From positions 1 through 30,176 of IMG/VR virus record IMGVR_UViG_3300017742_002445: a DNA stretch of 30,176 bases. One strand, written 5' to 3'. The notes under the pieces are model-generated. The model did no database searches. It had not been told where the DNA came from and was given only the letters and a program-made list of their open reading frames with translations. Shown here one piece after another: positions 13,380 through 21,299 of the stretch; position 1 is the stretch's first letter, and each line of letters starts with the position of its first letter. The position numbers and the translations under genes were made by a program. This DNA comes from a virus.

Positions 13380-14012
13380 TTAATACCCAACTAAACTTGC
13401 TATAACTGGTAGACGTACTTGAATATCAATATAGTTAAACCAGTTAGTTGTTCCTACTTCTATTGTATGATAAGATAAATGTTTTTTCAAATATTCAGTA
13501 TCAAATGCACTCCAAAGAATTCCATTCTTATCTGTAGTATAAGAAACATCGCCGCCTTCAAAGGATAGATCATAATATTTTTCTTTAAATTTTTCAAGAA
13601 ATTGATTGTTATTAGGATCTATATAAGTAAAAGCTATTCTATTAGTATACCGAGATAGATTATCTATACAATACAACATTTCTTCTAGTGTATGATGTGT
13701 AAACACACTGTTTGCAAATATAATATCATAATATTTAATCTTAGGAAAGGGTTCTTTTATATTTCCTGTAGGATTATAGTAAGAATGATACTTATTCCAA
13801 TGAATACTATTGACTAGCGGAAAATCGTTATGCAAAAAATTAAGAGCTTCTTTACTGACATCTAAACAAGTATAGCTTTCCTGGCGTATTTTTCCTTCGC
13901 TGGAAGCGATAAGATTGCCTCTGTTACCTCCAAAGTCTAATATTGTTTTGTCATTGTAGTTATCTACAAATTGATCAAAAATTGAAAATGTATTAGTTTT
14001 TCTAAATATCAT
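13380..14012 (-). CDS. SAM-dependent methyltransferase (class I)
   Basis: A 210-residue class I methyltransferase. Motif I is ILDFGGNRGN (about 24-33), the acidic end of beta2 is CLDVSKEAL (Asp51), and a motif-IV-like DIIFANSVFTHH follows near 95-106, with the usual helices between. Family members of this kind are often small-molecule O- or N-methyltransferases. It is the last gene of the P450-halogenase operon, coupled to the 2OG oxygenase by an ATGA overlap, so a tailoring role on the same product is the reasonable inference. Substrate unknown. Confidence 0.8.
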   Translation of the reverse strand: MIFRKTNTFSIFDQFVDNYNDKTILDFGGNRGNLIASSEGKIRQESYTCLDVSKEALNFLHNDFPLVNSIHWNKYHSYYNPTGNIKEPFPKIKYYDIIFANSVFTHHTLEEMLYCIDNLSRYTNRIAFTYIDPNNNQFLEKFKEKYYDLSFEGGDVSYTTDKNGILWSAFDTEYLKKHLSYHTIEVGTTNWFNYIDIQVRLPVIASLVGY

Positions 14013-14539
14013 GGAAATATATCAGCAACGATATGTATACGATCCTCTTTGCTGCCGTTAAGTGCTGTATGAGCGTGTGTAGTACGTGTAAGACACCATT
14101 TATCTTGCTCTAAGTGCTTTACTTCGTCTTGTATTACCATTAAGCAGCCTTCCTGCGTTTTGATAGGATAGTGTAGTCTAGGTACAGGATCTTGATGCCA
14201 TGCTAAACAAGTATTAGGAGAAGATTTCATAAGACGTATCCTGCCAATTTTATACATTGACTTAACGGCATAAAATAATTCCGCAAATGGTGTATCTACA
14301 AATATGTCGCATAAATGCCAATTTCCGTCCTTTAAGGATTGAATTACTTCACTTTGTCCTATCTTATCTCCAAAATTGTACTCTTTCAATAATCTGCCAA
14401 CTCCGAATGTAGTATCATGAGTTAAATTTTGCGGAGCATTTATACAAATTTGGTTTCCGGTCCATTCAATATCTAGCTGTTGTAGCTGTGCATACAAGTT
14501 CAAAAAAGGTGGTAAGTCAACGTTTTCATAATATGACAT
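14009..14539 (-). CDS. Aspartyl/asparaginyl beta-hydroxylase-type 2OG-Fe(II) oxygenase
   Basis: A 176-residue protein with the facial triad of the aspartyl/asparaginyl hydroxylase group: WHQD with His115 and Asp117, Arg121 a few residues later, His157 in HTALNG and Arg167 in EDRIHIV, which should hold 2-oxoglutarate. The H-x-D-x3-R and H-x3-N pairing is characteristic of this group. The small size is usual for bacterial and phage members. GGAAA lies in front of the ATG, nine bases after the small membrane protein. Probably hydroxylates the product of the operon; the known family acts on peptidyl Asp/Asn or free amino acids, so a peptide or amino acid precursor is an option. Confidence 0.78.
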   Translation of the reverse strand: MSYYENVDLPPFLNLYAQLQQLDIEWTGNQICINAPQNLTHDTTFGVGRLLKEYNFGDKIGQSEVIQSLKDGNWHLCDIFVDTPFAELFYAVKSMYKIGRIRLMKSSPNTCLAWHQDPVPRLHYPIKTQEGCLMVIQDEVKHLEQDKWCLTRTTHAHTALNGSKEDRIHIVADIFP

Positions 14540-14548
14540 TGCGTTTCC

Positions 14549-14773
14549 TTACAACGGCCTAGGAAACCAATTAGGTTTTCTGTTTTGGATATACAAGATT
14601 ATTAATATAAATTCTCTATACAAAGGTATCATGCATGCAACTACACGCTCAAGTAGTGTAACTTTACTCCAAACACTACCAACAAAAGTATTATGTTTTA
14701 CTTCCTTTTCAATTATATATATTGCAAAAAATGTAACAGGAAAATAGGATATGTAGAATAATAGTTCAAACAT
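14549..14773 (-). CDS. Small membrane protein (74 aa)
   Basis: A 74-residue protein with two hydrophobic spans (about 2-20, FELLFYISYFPVTFFAIYI, and 45-62, CMIPLYREFILIILYI) and a polar loop between them, ending in a Pro-rich basic tail. ATG 14773 is chosen because it overlaps the upstream radical SAM stop and follows a GAGA ribosome binding site; a start at 14797 would lie deeper in that gene. Its place inside the tailoring operon suggests anchoring of an enzyme or export of a product, but no transporter signature is visible. Confidence 0.6.
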   Translation of the reverse strand: MFELLFYISYFPVTFFAIYIIEKEVKHNTFVGSVWSKVTLLERVVACMIPLYREFILIILYIQNRKPNWFPRPL

Positions 14774-16787
14774 TAAAAATCTCACTTTCATTTTCACTAA
14801 TAAGTTGCAGTACTTCTTCGTATGATCTATCTAATATTGTCATATGTAAGAAAATTCTATCCTTTTTATTAGTTTGTATACTATGCATCCTGCTAAGATT
14901 TAATACAGCACAGTCATAGTATACATCAACTGCTTCGTCCCAGGTGACAGGACTATCTGTGTCTAGCACTATTTGTATAGCAGTAGCATCTTGTTCAGTT
15001 CTTGGTTTTAAATAACTGTCTGCAGCCTGAATAAAAAAACTAGGAGAAACTGTACAACCAAGAATTTTTTCCATCTTTTGCACAATAGCATTAGCAGTTG
15101 TACATTCTGTAATATCTTCTACTGCCTTGAGAACTTCTAATTGAGGAATATCTACTAAATTTGTTGCTTGTAAAAATTCTTCTTTCAATGTGTCTTTAAG
15201 TGTTTGCTCTATTGATAAATTTTTCATGTATTTAATATTAGGTGCGGAAGGTTCTACATCTAAAAAGTTTTCAACTTTAGAATAATAACTTTTTTCTAAA
15301 TACTGTCTAGCTTGCCTTCTAACTTTATTGTTTGCAAAAAGTTCTGTGAATGTCATTACTCTAAGCTCATCAAAAGTAAATCCTAAGCATTGATAAAACA
15401 TCAAAAAGAAAGTAGACACTCTAATATCCTCTAAAATTGTGCCTTGCAAATGCTTTACATATTCAACTGTTTCATCTGCAGACCAATGCTCATTTGTCCA
15501 CTTGTTTGCGGTGTCTGCAGAGTTATCAATTGTGTATCCATACAGTTCTGGATTTTTAGAAAGGATAGATGCAGTTCCTAGTTCTAAGGGACTAAACGAA
15601 AATGCATCAAATAAATGTTTGTTCTCTACAAGTTCAGCAGTCCATTTATCCATAGTTTCTCTACTATCATGCGGAAGTCCTGCAATAAAACTACCGTATA
15701 CACTTAATGATCCGTTAAATTCTTCTTTTGCATTTCTGATTGTTTCGAATATAACTTCTTTAGGACATCCTTTTCCAATTGCTTTTGCTGACTCGAAATT
15801 TAAACTTTCTACACCTAAAAACCAAGCACGTACATTTATTTTCTTTAGCAGTTCCAGTTGTTCTGGATATCTTGCTATCAAATCAATTCTAATAAAAGCT
15901 GCAAATTGTAATTGTTCTGGCAAATCTATTTCATCAATAGCATCTGCTATTGCTTGTAATTTTATTGTTTGCTCGTTAAATGTATCATCTATAATTACAT
16001 ACTTAGTAGTGCCATATAATTCATAGTTTTGTTTTAATTCATCTTTTATGCGGTCTTTTTCTCTTAGAAAGGACAAGTCTCCTTTCTTCTTACCAATCAA
16101 TGGATATGCACAAAACTTACATCTAAAAATACATCCTCGCCCAAACTCTATGCCCATACCGTCACCAGAATTCCAAAAATCTTCTGGGACATAATTTATA
16201 TGTGCATTTCTAAAGTCAAAAAGCTCTCCTCTTTGATCGTAATCAATTACTTTTGGTTCTAATCCGTAAGCAGGATTATAATTAAGTATAGTACCATTTT
16301 TTATATGATCTGTTATGTGTAAAGCTGCATGTTCGCCCATTCCTACTACATAATAGTCTATACAATCCTTAACTAATGGCACACGATATGCATCCATTAT
16401 ACCGCCATAGACAGTTTTTATTCCTTTAGAACGTATGTAATCTGTCATTGATTTTATATCAACGTCATTAGTAGGCCAATGCCATAACATGTTCTGTTTT
16501 GCTGTATCTCTTGTGTGACGTTTTCTATAAACATCTTTTTGTGATCTCATAAACAGTGTAGAACTAAATCCTACCCATAAAGTATTATCACCTATTAATT
16601 TATCCAAGATTTGATTAATATTACCTTTTTGTATAAAGTGGGAAAAGTTACTTAATACAAATACACTATACCCTTCGTTACGAAGTGCAGAAGCAATTTT
16701 GTACCCGCCGACTGCTCTTGCAACATTAAAAACAGGATCACTTCCTTCTGTCATTATAATTATATCATATGTGTTTTTTATTTTCAT
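14766..16787 (-). CDS. Large radical SAM protein with B12-binding-like N-terminal domain
   Basis: A 673-residue enzyme. Residues about 5-165 form a Rossmann-like domain of the type that precedes B12-dependent radical SAM enzymes (IASALRNEGYSVFVLSNF; YYVVGMGEHAAL), but no D-x-H-x2-G cobalt-ligand motif is visible, so cobalamin may be absent or bound another way. The cluster motif is GCIFRCKFC (Cys219, Cys223, Cys226), followed by a TIM-barrel-like domain up to about 420. A C-terminal region of about 250 residues is less conserved. It lies one base after the adenylate-forming gene and overlaps the small membrane protein. Such proteins do methylations, C-C bond formation or ring rearrangements in natural-product pathways; the reaction here is unknown. 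Confidence 0.8.
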   Translation of the reverse strand: MKIKNTYDIIIMTEGSDPVFNVARAVGGYKIASALRNEGYSVFVLSNFSHFIQKGNINQILDKLIGDNTLWVGFSSTLFMRSQKDVYRKRHTRDTAKQNMLWHWPTNDVDIKSMTDYIRSKGIKTVYGGIMDAYRVPLVKDCIDYYVVGMGEHAALHITDHIKNGTILNYNPAYGLEPKVIDYDQRGELFDFRNAHINYVPEDFWNSGDGMGIEFGRGCIFRCKFCAYPLIGKKKGDLSFLREKDRIKDELKQNYELYGTTKYVIIDDTFNEQTIKLQAIADAIDEIDLPEQLQFAAFIRIDLIARYPEQLELLKKINVRAWFLGVESLNFESAKAIGKGCPKEVIFETIRNAKEEFNGSLSVYGSFIAGLPHDSRETMDKWTAELVENKHLFDAFSFSPLELGTASILSKNPELYGYTIDNSADTANKWTNEHWSADETVEYVKHLQGTILEDIRVSTFFLMFYQCLGFTFDELRVMTFTELFANNKVRRQARQYLEKSYYSKVENFLDVEPSAPNIKYMKNLSIEQTLKDTLKEEFLQATNLVDIPQLEVLKAVEDITECTTANAIVQKMEKILGCTVSPSFFIQAADSYLKPRTEQDATAIQIVLDTDSPVTWDEAVDVYYDCAVLNLSRMHSIQTNKKDRIFLHMTILDRSYEEVLQLISENESEIFNV

Positions 16788-16788
16788 A

Positions 16789-17550
16789 TTAACCTTTTTT
16801 TGGATTGTTAAAATCTACTGTAGCGTTACTTCTACCAGTGTAAAATAAATATCCATCTTTTTCTATAACAGTATCATTAGTGTTGAACCATCCGTCGTAT
16901 ACACAAATATCCCCGCATACCCACAAACACGAATCAACAACATGCCAATTACAATTAAAAATGCTGCCAAGGATAGTTGAATTATTGGGTGTTACTTCTT
17001 TAATACTATTTACATCTTCAATACTATTAAACATCTCCATAATAGCATTTACTCCTATCTCAGTCATTCCCCAAATTGTAATTACTTTTGCTCCTCTGTT
17101 TATAAATGCCTCTATTATATCATAAGTAACAGGTTCTGATCCTATTAAAAATGTTTTGCCTGTTAAATCTAATGTTTTGAAGCCTTTGGTTAACATAACA
17201 GCCTTTGCTTGTTTAGGTGTTAAATGCGTATGTGTATATTTAGTAGCTACACGAACGTATTCGTAAGGACTAAACTTACCGTAGTCTACAGTTGCTCCTA
17301 CTAATAGTGCAGGTATTGTTTGTGCAAATAATCCGCCTGCACGTTGAGGATTTAGACAAGTGTACACTGTACTTTCTTTTGTAATATTTTGTATATGTGC
17401 AGCAAACTTTGCGTCTGCTTGTATCTTTACAGGTGACTGAAAAATTGCTTTTGGATCTCCTGCAGAGCCAGAAGTATATATAGTAACTCCGTTATCTATT
17501 ACATTTTGAAAATAACCATTATCGTACTCATCATAATACTGTCTAATCAT
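16789..17550 (-). CDS. Minimal adenylate-forming (ANL) enzyme core without C-terminal domain
   Basis: A 253-residue protein related to the AMP-binding/acyl-CoA synthetase superfamily. Motif A3 is YTSGSAGDPK (25-34), motif A5 is WGMTE (160-164), A7-like WFNTND (221-226) and A8-like YTGR (237-240). The protein stops 13 residues after this, so the roughly 110-residue C-terminal domain with the catalytic lysine is missing, as is most of the usual N-terminal subdomain before A3. Full members are 450-550 residues. ATG 17550 is chosen (GGATA ribosome binding site, 8-base overlap with the halogenase) over an upstream TTG at 17568. Either a pared-down activating enzyme or a binding protein derived from one; the missing lysine argues against normal thioester chemistry unless a separate protein supplies it. 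Confidence 0.72.
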   Translation of the reverse strand: MIRQYYDEYDNGYFQNVIDNGVTIYTSGSAGDPKAIFQSPVKIQADAKFAAHIQNITKESTVYTCLNPQRAGGLFAQTIPALLVGATVDYGKFSPYEYVRVATKYTHTHLTPKQAKAVMLTKGFKTLDLTGKTFLIGSEPVTYDIIEAFINRGAKVITIWGMTEIGVNAIMEMFNSIEDVNSIKEVTPNNSTILGSIFNCNWHVVDSCLWVCGDICVYDGWFNTNDTVIEKDGYLFYTGRSNATVDFNNPKKG

Positions 17551-18727
17551 TGAAATATCCGAATTCAAATTCTTTATCTACATATCGCAATACATGGTGA
17601 CCCATAAATCTTTCAGTAATAGTTTTGAACATCGCATCATTTTGATTTGCAACATATCTTTTTAAAACATCAGTCTTTTCAATACGCTCTGATGTAGTTT
17701 TCTTTGCCCAATCCCAAAACTCATTTTGGTATATAGAGCCGCCGTGGTAGATTAGGTTAATTAAATCTTCTACTGCACGATAGTTTAGGATGCACAGTTC
17801 GTTAGCTTCATCTTGGGTAATCTCTCCGCGTATGTATTGAGAATGAATTTCAGCATTCTTGACTGCCATATAAAGAGAGTTTGCACTCATTGGTTCAAAG
17901 AACACTGCACGATTTCCACTCTTTAATATTTTATCATTAATAGTTTTCTTGCAGTAATATGGTTTTAAATCAAATGTTCTAAAATTACCCCTATCATCAT
18001 CTGATGCTTCTGTGATACGAACAAGTTCATCTTCTGCTTCTTTACGTGTACAAAACTTATTATTGTATAGGAAACCGTGTGATGTCCTATGCTGTAGAGG
18101 AATAACAAACATCCATCCGTACTTGTGTGCAACGTGTTTTGTAAAACCAAAATCAGATGGTGTTGGATCATCGTAGACTAATGCAGAGTTTAAAACAAGT
18201 TTACACTCTTCGTAATCAGAGAAATCTGTTGGTTTGCCACGACAGTCAATAATGTAATCAAAAGAATGGATATTTCCATGACCGGGCCATCCTTCATCTT
18301 GTTTGATTAATATGTCACCATTGTTTGGCATAAGTTGTGCATCGCCATCAATACAATTGTAGTTTGGATATATCTTTTGTAATCTCTTTAGCCCCATTTC
18401 GGCAAAGTCACGAGCATCAAAATGGACAGCATGATAACCAGATTGAAATGGGAATATAATTTCCTTTTCGCGCCAATCAATATACTGTGTGCCATACTTC
18501 GTTGTGCTGTTTATTTCGTTAGCTTCTGTTGCGAATATGAAATCAAATGCTTGACCAATAGCAAAGGTTACTTCTGAGGTTGTGCTTTCGCCAACGCCAA
18601 GAATAGGTTTACTTGTATCAAATATATGCGTAACTTTGCAATCAATACCGCGATTTTTAAAATCTTTAAGTATACAACCAGTAGTAAGAATACCAGCACT
18701 GCCTGCTCCTAAAATTGCAATTTTCAT
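17543..18727 (-). CDS. Flavin-dependent halogenase (tryptophan-halogenase-like)
   Basis: A FADH2-dependent halogenase-like enzyme, oxidising halide through a flavin hydroperoxide to halogenate an electron-rich substrate. The 394 residues show GAGSAG at 7-12 for FAD, GVGEST at 44-49, and TKYGTQYIDW with Lys77 in the position of the catalytic Lys79 of PrnA. GWMFVIP (205-210) is a WxFxIP form of the WxWxIP signature that marks halogenases apart from monooxygenases. A final FAD-contact segment EPMSANSLY at about 278-286 stands where PrnA has PLESTGI, so the PrnA Glu346 equivalent seems to be Ser. It is shorter than PrnA (about 540). AGGAG precedes the ATG. A halogenase from a marine cyanophage (VirX1) is known, so viral halogenases are real. 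A separate flavin reductase is not in the window. Confidence 0.85.
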   Translation of the reverse strand: MKIAILGAGSAGILTTGCILKDFKNRGIDCKVTHIFDTSKPILGVGESTTSEVTFAIGQAFDFIFATEANEINSTTKYGTQYIDWREKEIIFPFQSGYHAVHFDARDFAEMGLKRLQKIYPNYNCIDGDAQLMPNNGDILIKQDEGWPGHGNIHSFDYIIDCRGKPTDFSDYEECKLVLNSALVYDDPTPSDFGFTKHVAHKYGWMFVIPLQHRTSHGFLYNNKFCTRKEAEDELVRITEASDDDRGNFRTFDLKPYYCKKTINDKILKSGNRAVFFEPMSANSLYMAVKNAEIHSQYIRGEITQDEANELCILNYRAVEDLINLIYHGGSIYQNEFWDWAKKTTSERIEKTDVLKRYVANQNDAMFKTITERFMGHHVLRYVDKEFEFGYFND

Positions 18728-19239
18728 TTTACTCTACTCCTTGCGTCCAAGTAAATTTTATTATTTAATTTCCATATATTTTGATTAGTGTAAAATACTT
18801 CTTCTTCTGCAACAAAATCTACTATGCCTGATTTTTCTAATATAGAGTACAATTTGTTTAGTTTTAACATTTTTCCACTTGCATCGTTATCTGTATTAGT
18901 TGTAATATAGATTGGACCGTCTACATGATCTATAACTAAAGGTAAATGATAATAAAACATCCAACAATTCATATGATTTTTAGATAAACCTCCCGGAATA
19001 GAATGCAGCTGACAGCCTCTAAAAAGTGAACGATATCCGTCAGCAAATTTGTGCAAGCCACTTATGCCAACAATTTTATTATCAGCAAATGTAGCATACC
19101 AAGATCCGCCATTTGCTAAACACCAATCAAACTTCATTGCTTCTAATGTGTTATTATTTTTATATCCTAACTTATCACACTCTTGTATAAACGCGATTAA
19201 TTCAGGCGTTGCATGATATAACTGTTTTGTTTTTATCAT
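18724..19239 (-). CDS. GNAT-like N-acyltransferase (probable)
   Basis: A 171-residue protein with a WYATFADNKIVGISGLHKF stretch resembling the beta4 region of GNAT acetyltransferases, then a beta-alpha run with SLFRGCQLH; the acetyl-CoA loop (R/Q-x2-G-x-G/A) is not clearly seen. A late segment (GSWYATF...LNKLYSILEKSGIV) fits the usual C-terminal part. It sits between the P450 and the halogenase with ATGA overlaps on both sides. Probable role: transfer of an acyl group to an amine in the product. Confidence is limited because the acyl-CoA motif is weak. Confidence 0.5.
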   Translation of the reverse strand: MIKTKQLYHATPELIAFIQECDKLGYKNNNTLEAMKFDWCLANGGSWYATFADNKIVGISGLHKFADGYRSLFRGCQLHSIPGGLSKNHMNCWMFYYHLPLVIDHVDGPIYITTNTDNDASGKMLKLNKLYSILEKSGIVDFVAEEEVFYTNQNIWKLNNKIYLDARSRVK

Positions 19240-20483
19240 GAAAACTTTAACTCTAGGTCTTTATACACAGTTGTAGAACCAAACATAGCCGGTAGTAGTT
19301 CTGGTTCTTTTGTAATTTCAAATTCACTAAACCTATCTAACACAGCGTTAGTGATAATTTCTAAAAAATGTTTTACAAGAAAATCACCAGTGCAATGATG
19401 TGGACCGTATGCTAGAGTAACAGGCAACGGTTCGTTATCTCTTTCTAATTTAAACTCAAGTGGATCTTTAAAATATTTTGGATCTCTATTTGCTCCGTAT
19501 GTATAAAGAAGTATTCTGCCACCTTTGTCAAATTTGTATCCATGGTAATCTACAGTGCGTGTAATATCTCTTATTCCGCCCTTCATAGGTCCTAAACGTA
19601 AACTTTCACGTGCAAATGCAGGAACAAGGGATCTATCTTTTTTAACTCTCGCAGTAATTTCTGGATATTTACAAAAGTTCATTAAGATATTTTGATATAA
19701 ACTTAATGAAAATGTAGGTATTACAACCGTCCACAAAGATTGTATAAACATATATGCCATTTTTTTAGGATTATCATTATACTCCGATTGCTTGTCACTA
19801 AGATTTTTTGTCATGTTGATCATTGTGTCTGCATTAGGTTCGTCAATATGATAATAGTCAATTGCTTTATCTACTATTTGTGCAAACATGTTGTAAAATT
19901 CGGTTGTTTCTGCAACAGGTTTATCATAATCGAAGTCAGGATTAAAATTGCTAAAAACACCGCCAGGTTTCATCCATTGAAAGTAAGCATCCTTAACAAA
20001 CTCTTCATTAACATCTAGTATATGCCAAGGAAATTCTATGCTTTGTATCTGTGTATGTGTAACTGTGTTACCAATTATATCGTATGCTTTGAAAGGTTTT
20101 CCCTTTTTTATACTATCAAGATTACTGTATAAGTTGTTAGTGAAGATTTTAGTAAAGTCGGTAGCTCTACGCTTTAGCCAATCTAAGCTGTTCTTTTTTG
20201 CCAAATGATGATGTGGGCCTTCACGCAATGTAAGTGCATATCCTGCTCTCCATATTCCTCCTAAAGGTGTTGGATCAAAAGGAGCAGGAGATGTATTTGC
20301 TAAACTAAAATCCTCGTTCATCTTAGAAGCTTCTTTAAGCCTATCCATCGAAAATATAATCCAATGTTTATATATTGGGTGCCAATAAAACCCGCGAGGT
20401 TCTGTAGCAAATAAACATTCTGCGTGTTCGTCCATTTTATAAAGAAATTTTGGATTAACTATCTCAAAATCATTTTTGCGCAT
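19236..20483 (-). CDS. Cytochrome P450
   Basis: Heme-thiolate monooxygenase of 415 residues, length typical of soluble bacterial P450s. The heme loop is LAYGPHHCTG with Cys364 as thiolate ligand, H362 and G360 at the usual places and L357 for the common Phe. The K-helix ExxR is ESLR (293-296), and the meander carries ANRDP (331-335). The I-helix segment is VVIPT (253-257): Thr257 is kept but the acidic residue before it is Pro, which is unusual. No membrane anchor is present, so it should be cytosolic and need a ferredoxin or other electron donor, not seen here. It is the first gene of the tailoring operon, with a late promoter box 26 bases upstream. Phage P450s are rare. Confidence 0.9.
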   Translation of the reverse strand: MRKNDFEIVNPKFLYKMDEHAECLFATEPRGFYWHPIYKHWIIFSMDRLKEASKMNEDFSLANTSPAPFDPTPLGGIWRAGYALTLREGPHHHLAKKNSLDWLKRRATDFTKIFTNNLYSNLDSIKKGKPFKAYDIIGNTVTHTQIQSIEFPWHILDVNEEFVKDAYFQWMKPGGVFSNFNPDFDYDKPVAETTEFYNMFAQIVDKAIDYYHIDEPNADTMINMTKNLSDKQSEYNDNPKKMAYMFIQSLWTVVIPTFSLSLYQNILMNFCKYPEITARVKKDRSLVPAFARESLRLGPMKGGIRDITRTVDYHGYKFDKGGRILLYTYGANRDPKYFKDPLEFKLERDNEPLPVTLAYGPHHCTGDFLVKHFLEIITNAVLDRFSEFEITKEPELLPAMFGSTTVYKDLELKFS

Positions 20484-20509
20484 TTTTATCTCTAATTTAA
20501 CAGTAAATG

Positions 20510-20517
20510 TATTTATT
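20510..20517 (-). promoter_or_regulatory. Late promoter box (AATAAATA) for the P450-halogenase operon
   Basis: On the - strand this reads AATAAATA, matching NATAAATA. The ATG of the P450 is 26 bases downstream, with a TTAGAGAT ribosome binding site. It lies in the 66-base gap between the PP-loop gene and the P450, one of the largest gaps in the - strand block. If real, the eight-gene tailoring operon is expressed late. Confidence 0.6.
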
Positions 20518-20549
20518 GGGGGTTGACACTTATGTTGCTCCTTGTGAAA

Positions 20550-21299
20550 TTATTCTAACTTTCCAAATGCATACAAACGTTCTGCACAAAAGAAGCAATA
20601 ACCACAATGCTTCCAATCATGCTGTTCTTTTGTATTAAATCTATGCTCTTGGTATCTTGTTTCACAACTATACGTTAGCGGATAAAGCTCTTCTAGCATA
20701 CCAAAATATTTGTAAACATCATAGACTAATTTTTTATCAGCATGAATAAAAGGACGTATATTACTAAATTTACTATTACTAATTTTACCATTAGATACTG
20801 ATACGTTTTCGTATACTTCGCTACCCAATTCTCTTTTTGGATCAGCCCCTTTGATATATCCTAGTGCAATATTAGTTATCTTGTCATCGCCATATTTTTT
20901 TATCACTGCTTCGCTTATATCTTCTTTTGAAGGATTGCTAGTAAGTCCGCTATACACTACATCTAGCCTATACTGTTTTATAGTGTTCCTAGACATCTCA
21001 ACTTGTTCCTCTGTATAAAAATTTACAGTGTCCCTATCTTTGTGCTTATTGGAATATTTTATAATATGTTTAGCAGGAGATTTTCCAGTTAACTGTGTTA
21101 CTTTATCAATAATTTTTTTAGCGCCTTCGCTATACCACGGTTTGAACTCAGTATCTAAAGTCATTGGGTAAATGTTTACATCGGTCCTATCCTTAAAGTA
21201 ATTACATACTGCATAATATAATATCGAACTGTCGGCTCCGCCTGATAATTTAACTCCAATATTTTTCCAATTATCGTCAAAGTAAAATAGTTCATTCAT
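20550..21299 (-). CDS. QueC-like PP-loop ATP pyrophosphatase
   Basis: A 249-residue enzyme of the adenine nucleotide alpha-hydrolase fold. LSGGADSS at 18-25 is the PP-loop that binds ATP phosphates. The C-terminus has a likely zinc site: Cys212 in TYSCE, then CGYCFFC (Cys232, 235, 238) and an R..AF, as in 7-cyano-7-deazaguanine synthase (QueC); the first gap is 19 residues where QueC has about 8-10. The phrase HADKKLVYDVYKYFG matches the helix before this site. QueC converts 7-carboxy- to 7-cyano-deazaguanine using ammonia and ATP. Because folE and queE lie in the same window, it might be the phage's QueC, but its place beside radical SAM and P450 genes allows another amide- or nitrile-forming role. 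It overlaps the neighbour at 21292 by 8 bases. Confidence 0.68.
   Translation of the reverse strand: MNELFYFDDNWKNIGVKLSGGADSSILYYAVCNYFKDRTDVNIYPMTLDTEFKPWYSEGAKKIIDKVTQLTGKSPAKHIIKYSNKHKDRDTVNFYTEEQVEMSRNTIKQYRLDVVYSGLTSNPSKEDISEAVIKKYGDDKITNIALGYIKGADPKRELGSEVYENVSVSNGKISNSKFSNIRPFIHADKKLVYDVYKYFGMLEELYPLTYSCETRYQEHRFNTKEQHDWKHCGYCFFCAERLYAFGKLE

Noticed and set aside
15439-16026. 195-residue + strand frame antisense to the radical SAM gene
   Set aside because: Serine- and cysteine-rich shadow text, no ribosome binding site, and the radical SAM gene on the other strand has clear motifs.
20523-20528. TTGACA on the + strand
   Set aside because: No -10 element follows at the right distance and no + strand gene lies downstream; chance occurrence in the gap before the P450.
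20497-20529. Tiny - strand frame (10 codons) after AAGGAG and a GTG
   Set aside because: Too short to support, and its end runs over the late box; it could be a leader, but there is no evidence beyond the ribosome-binding-like bases.
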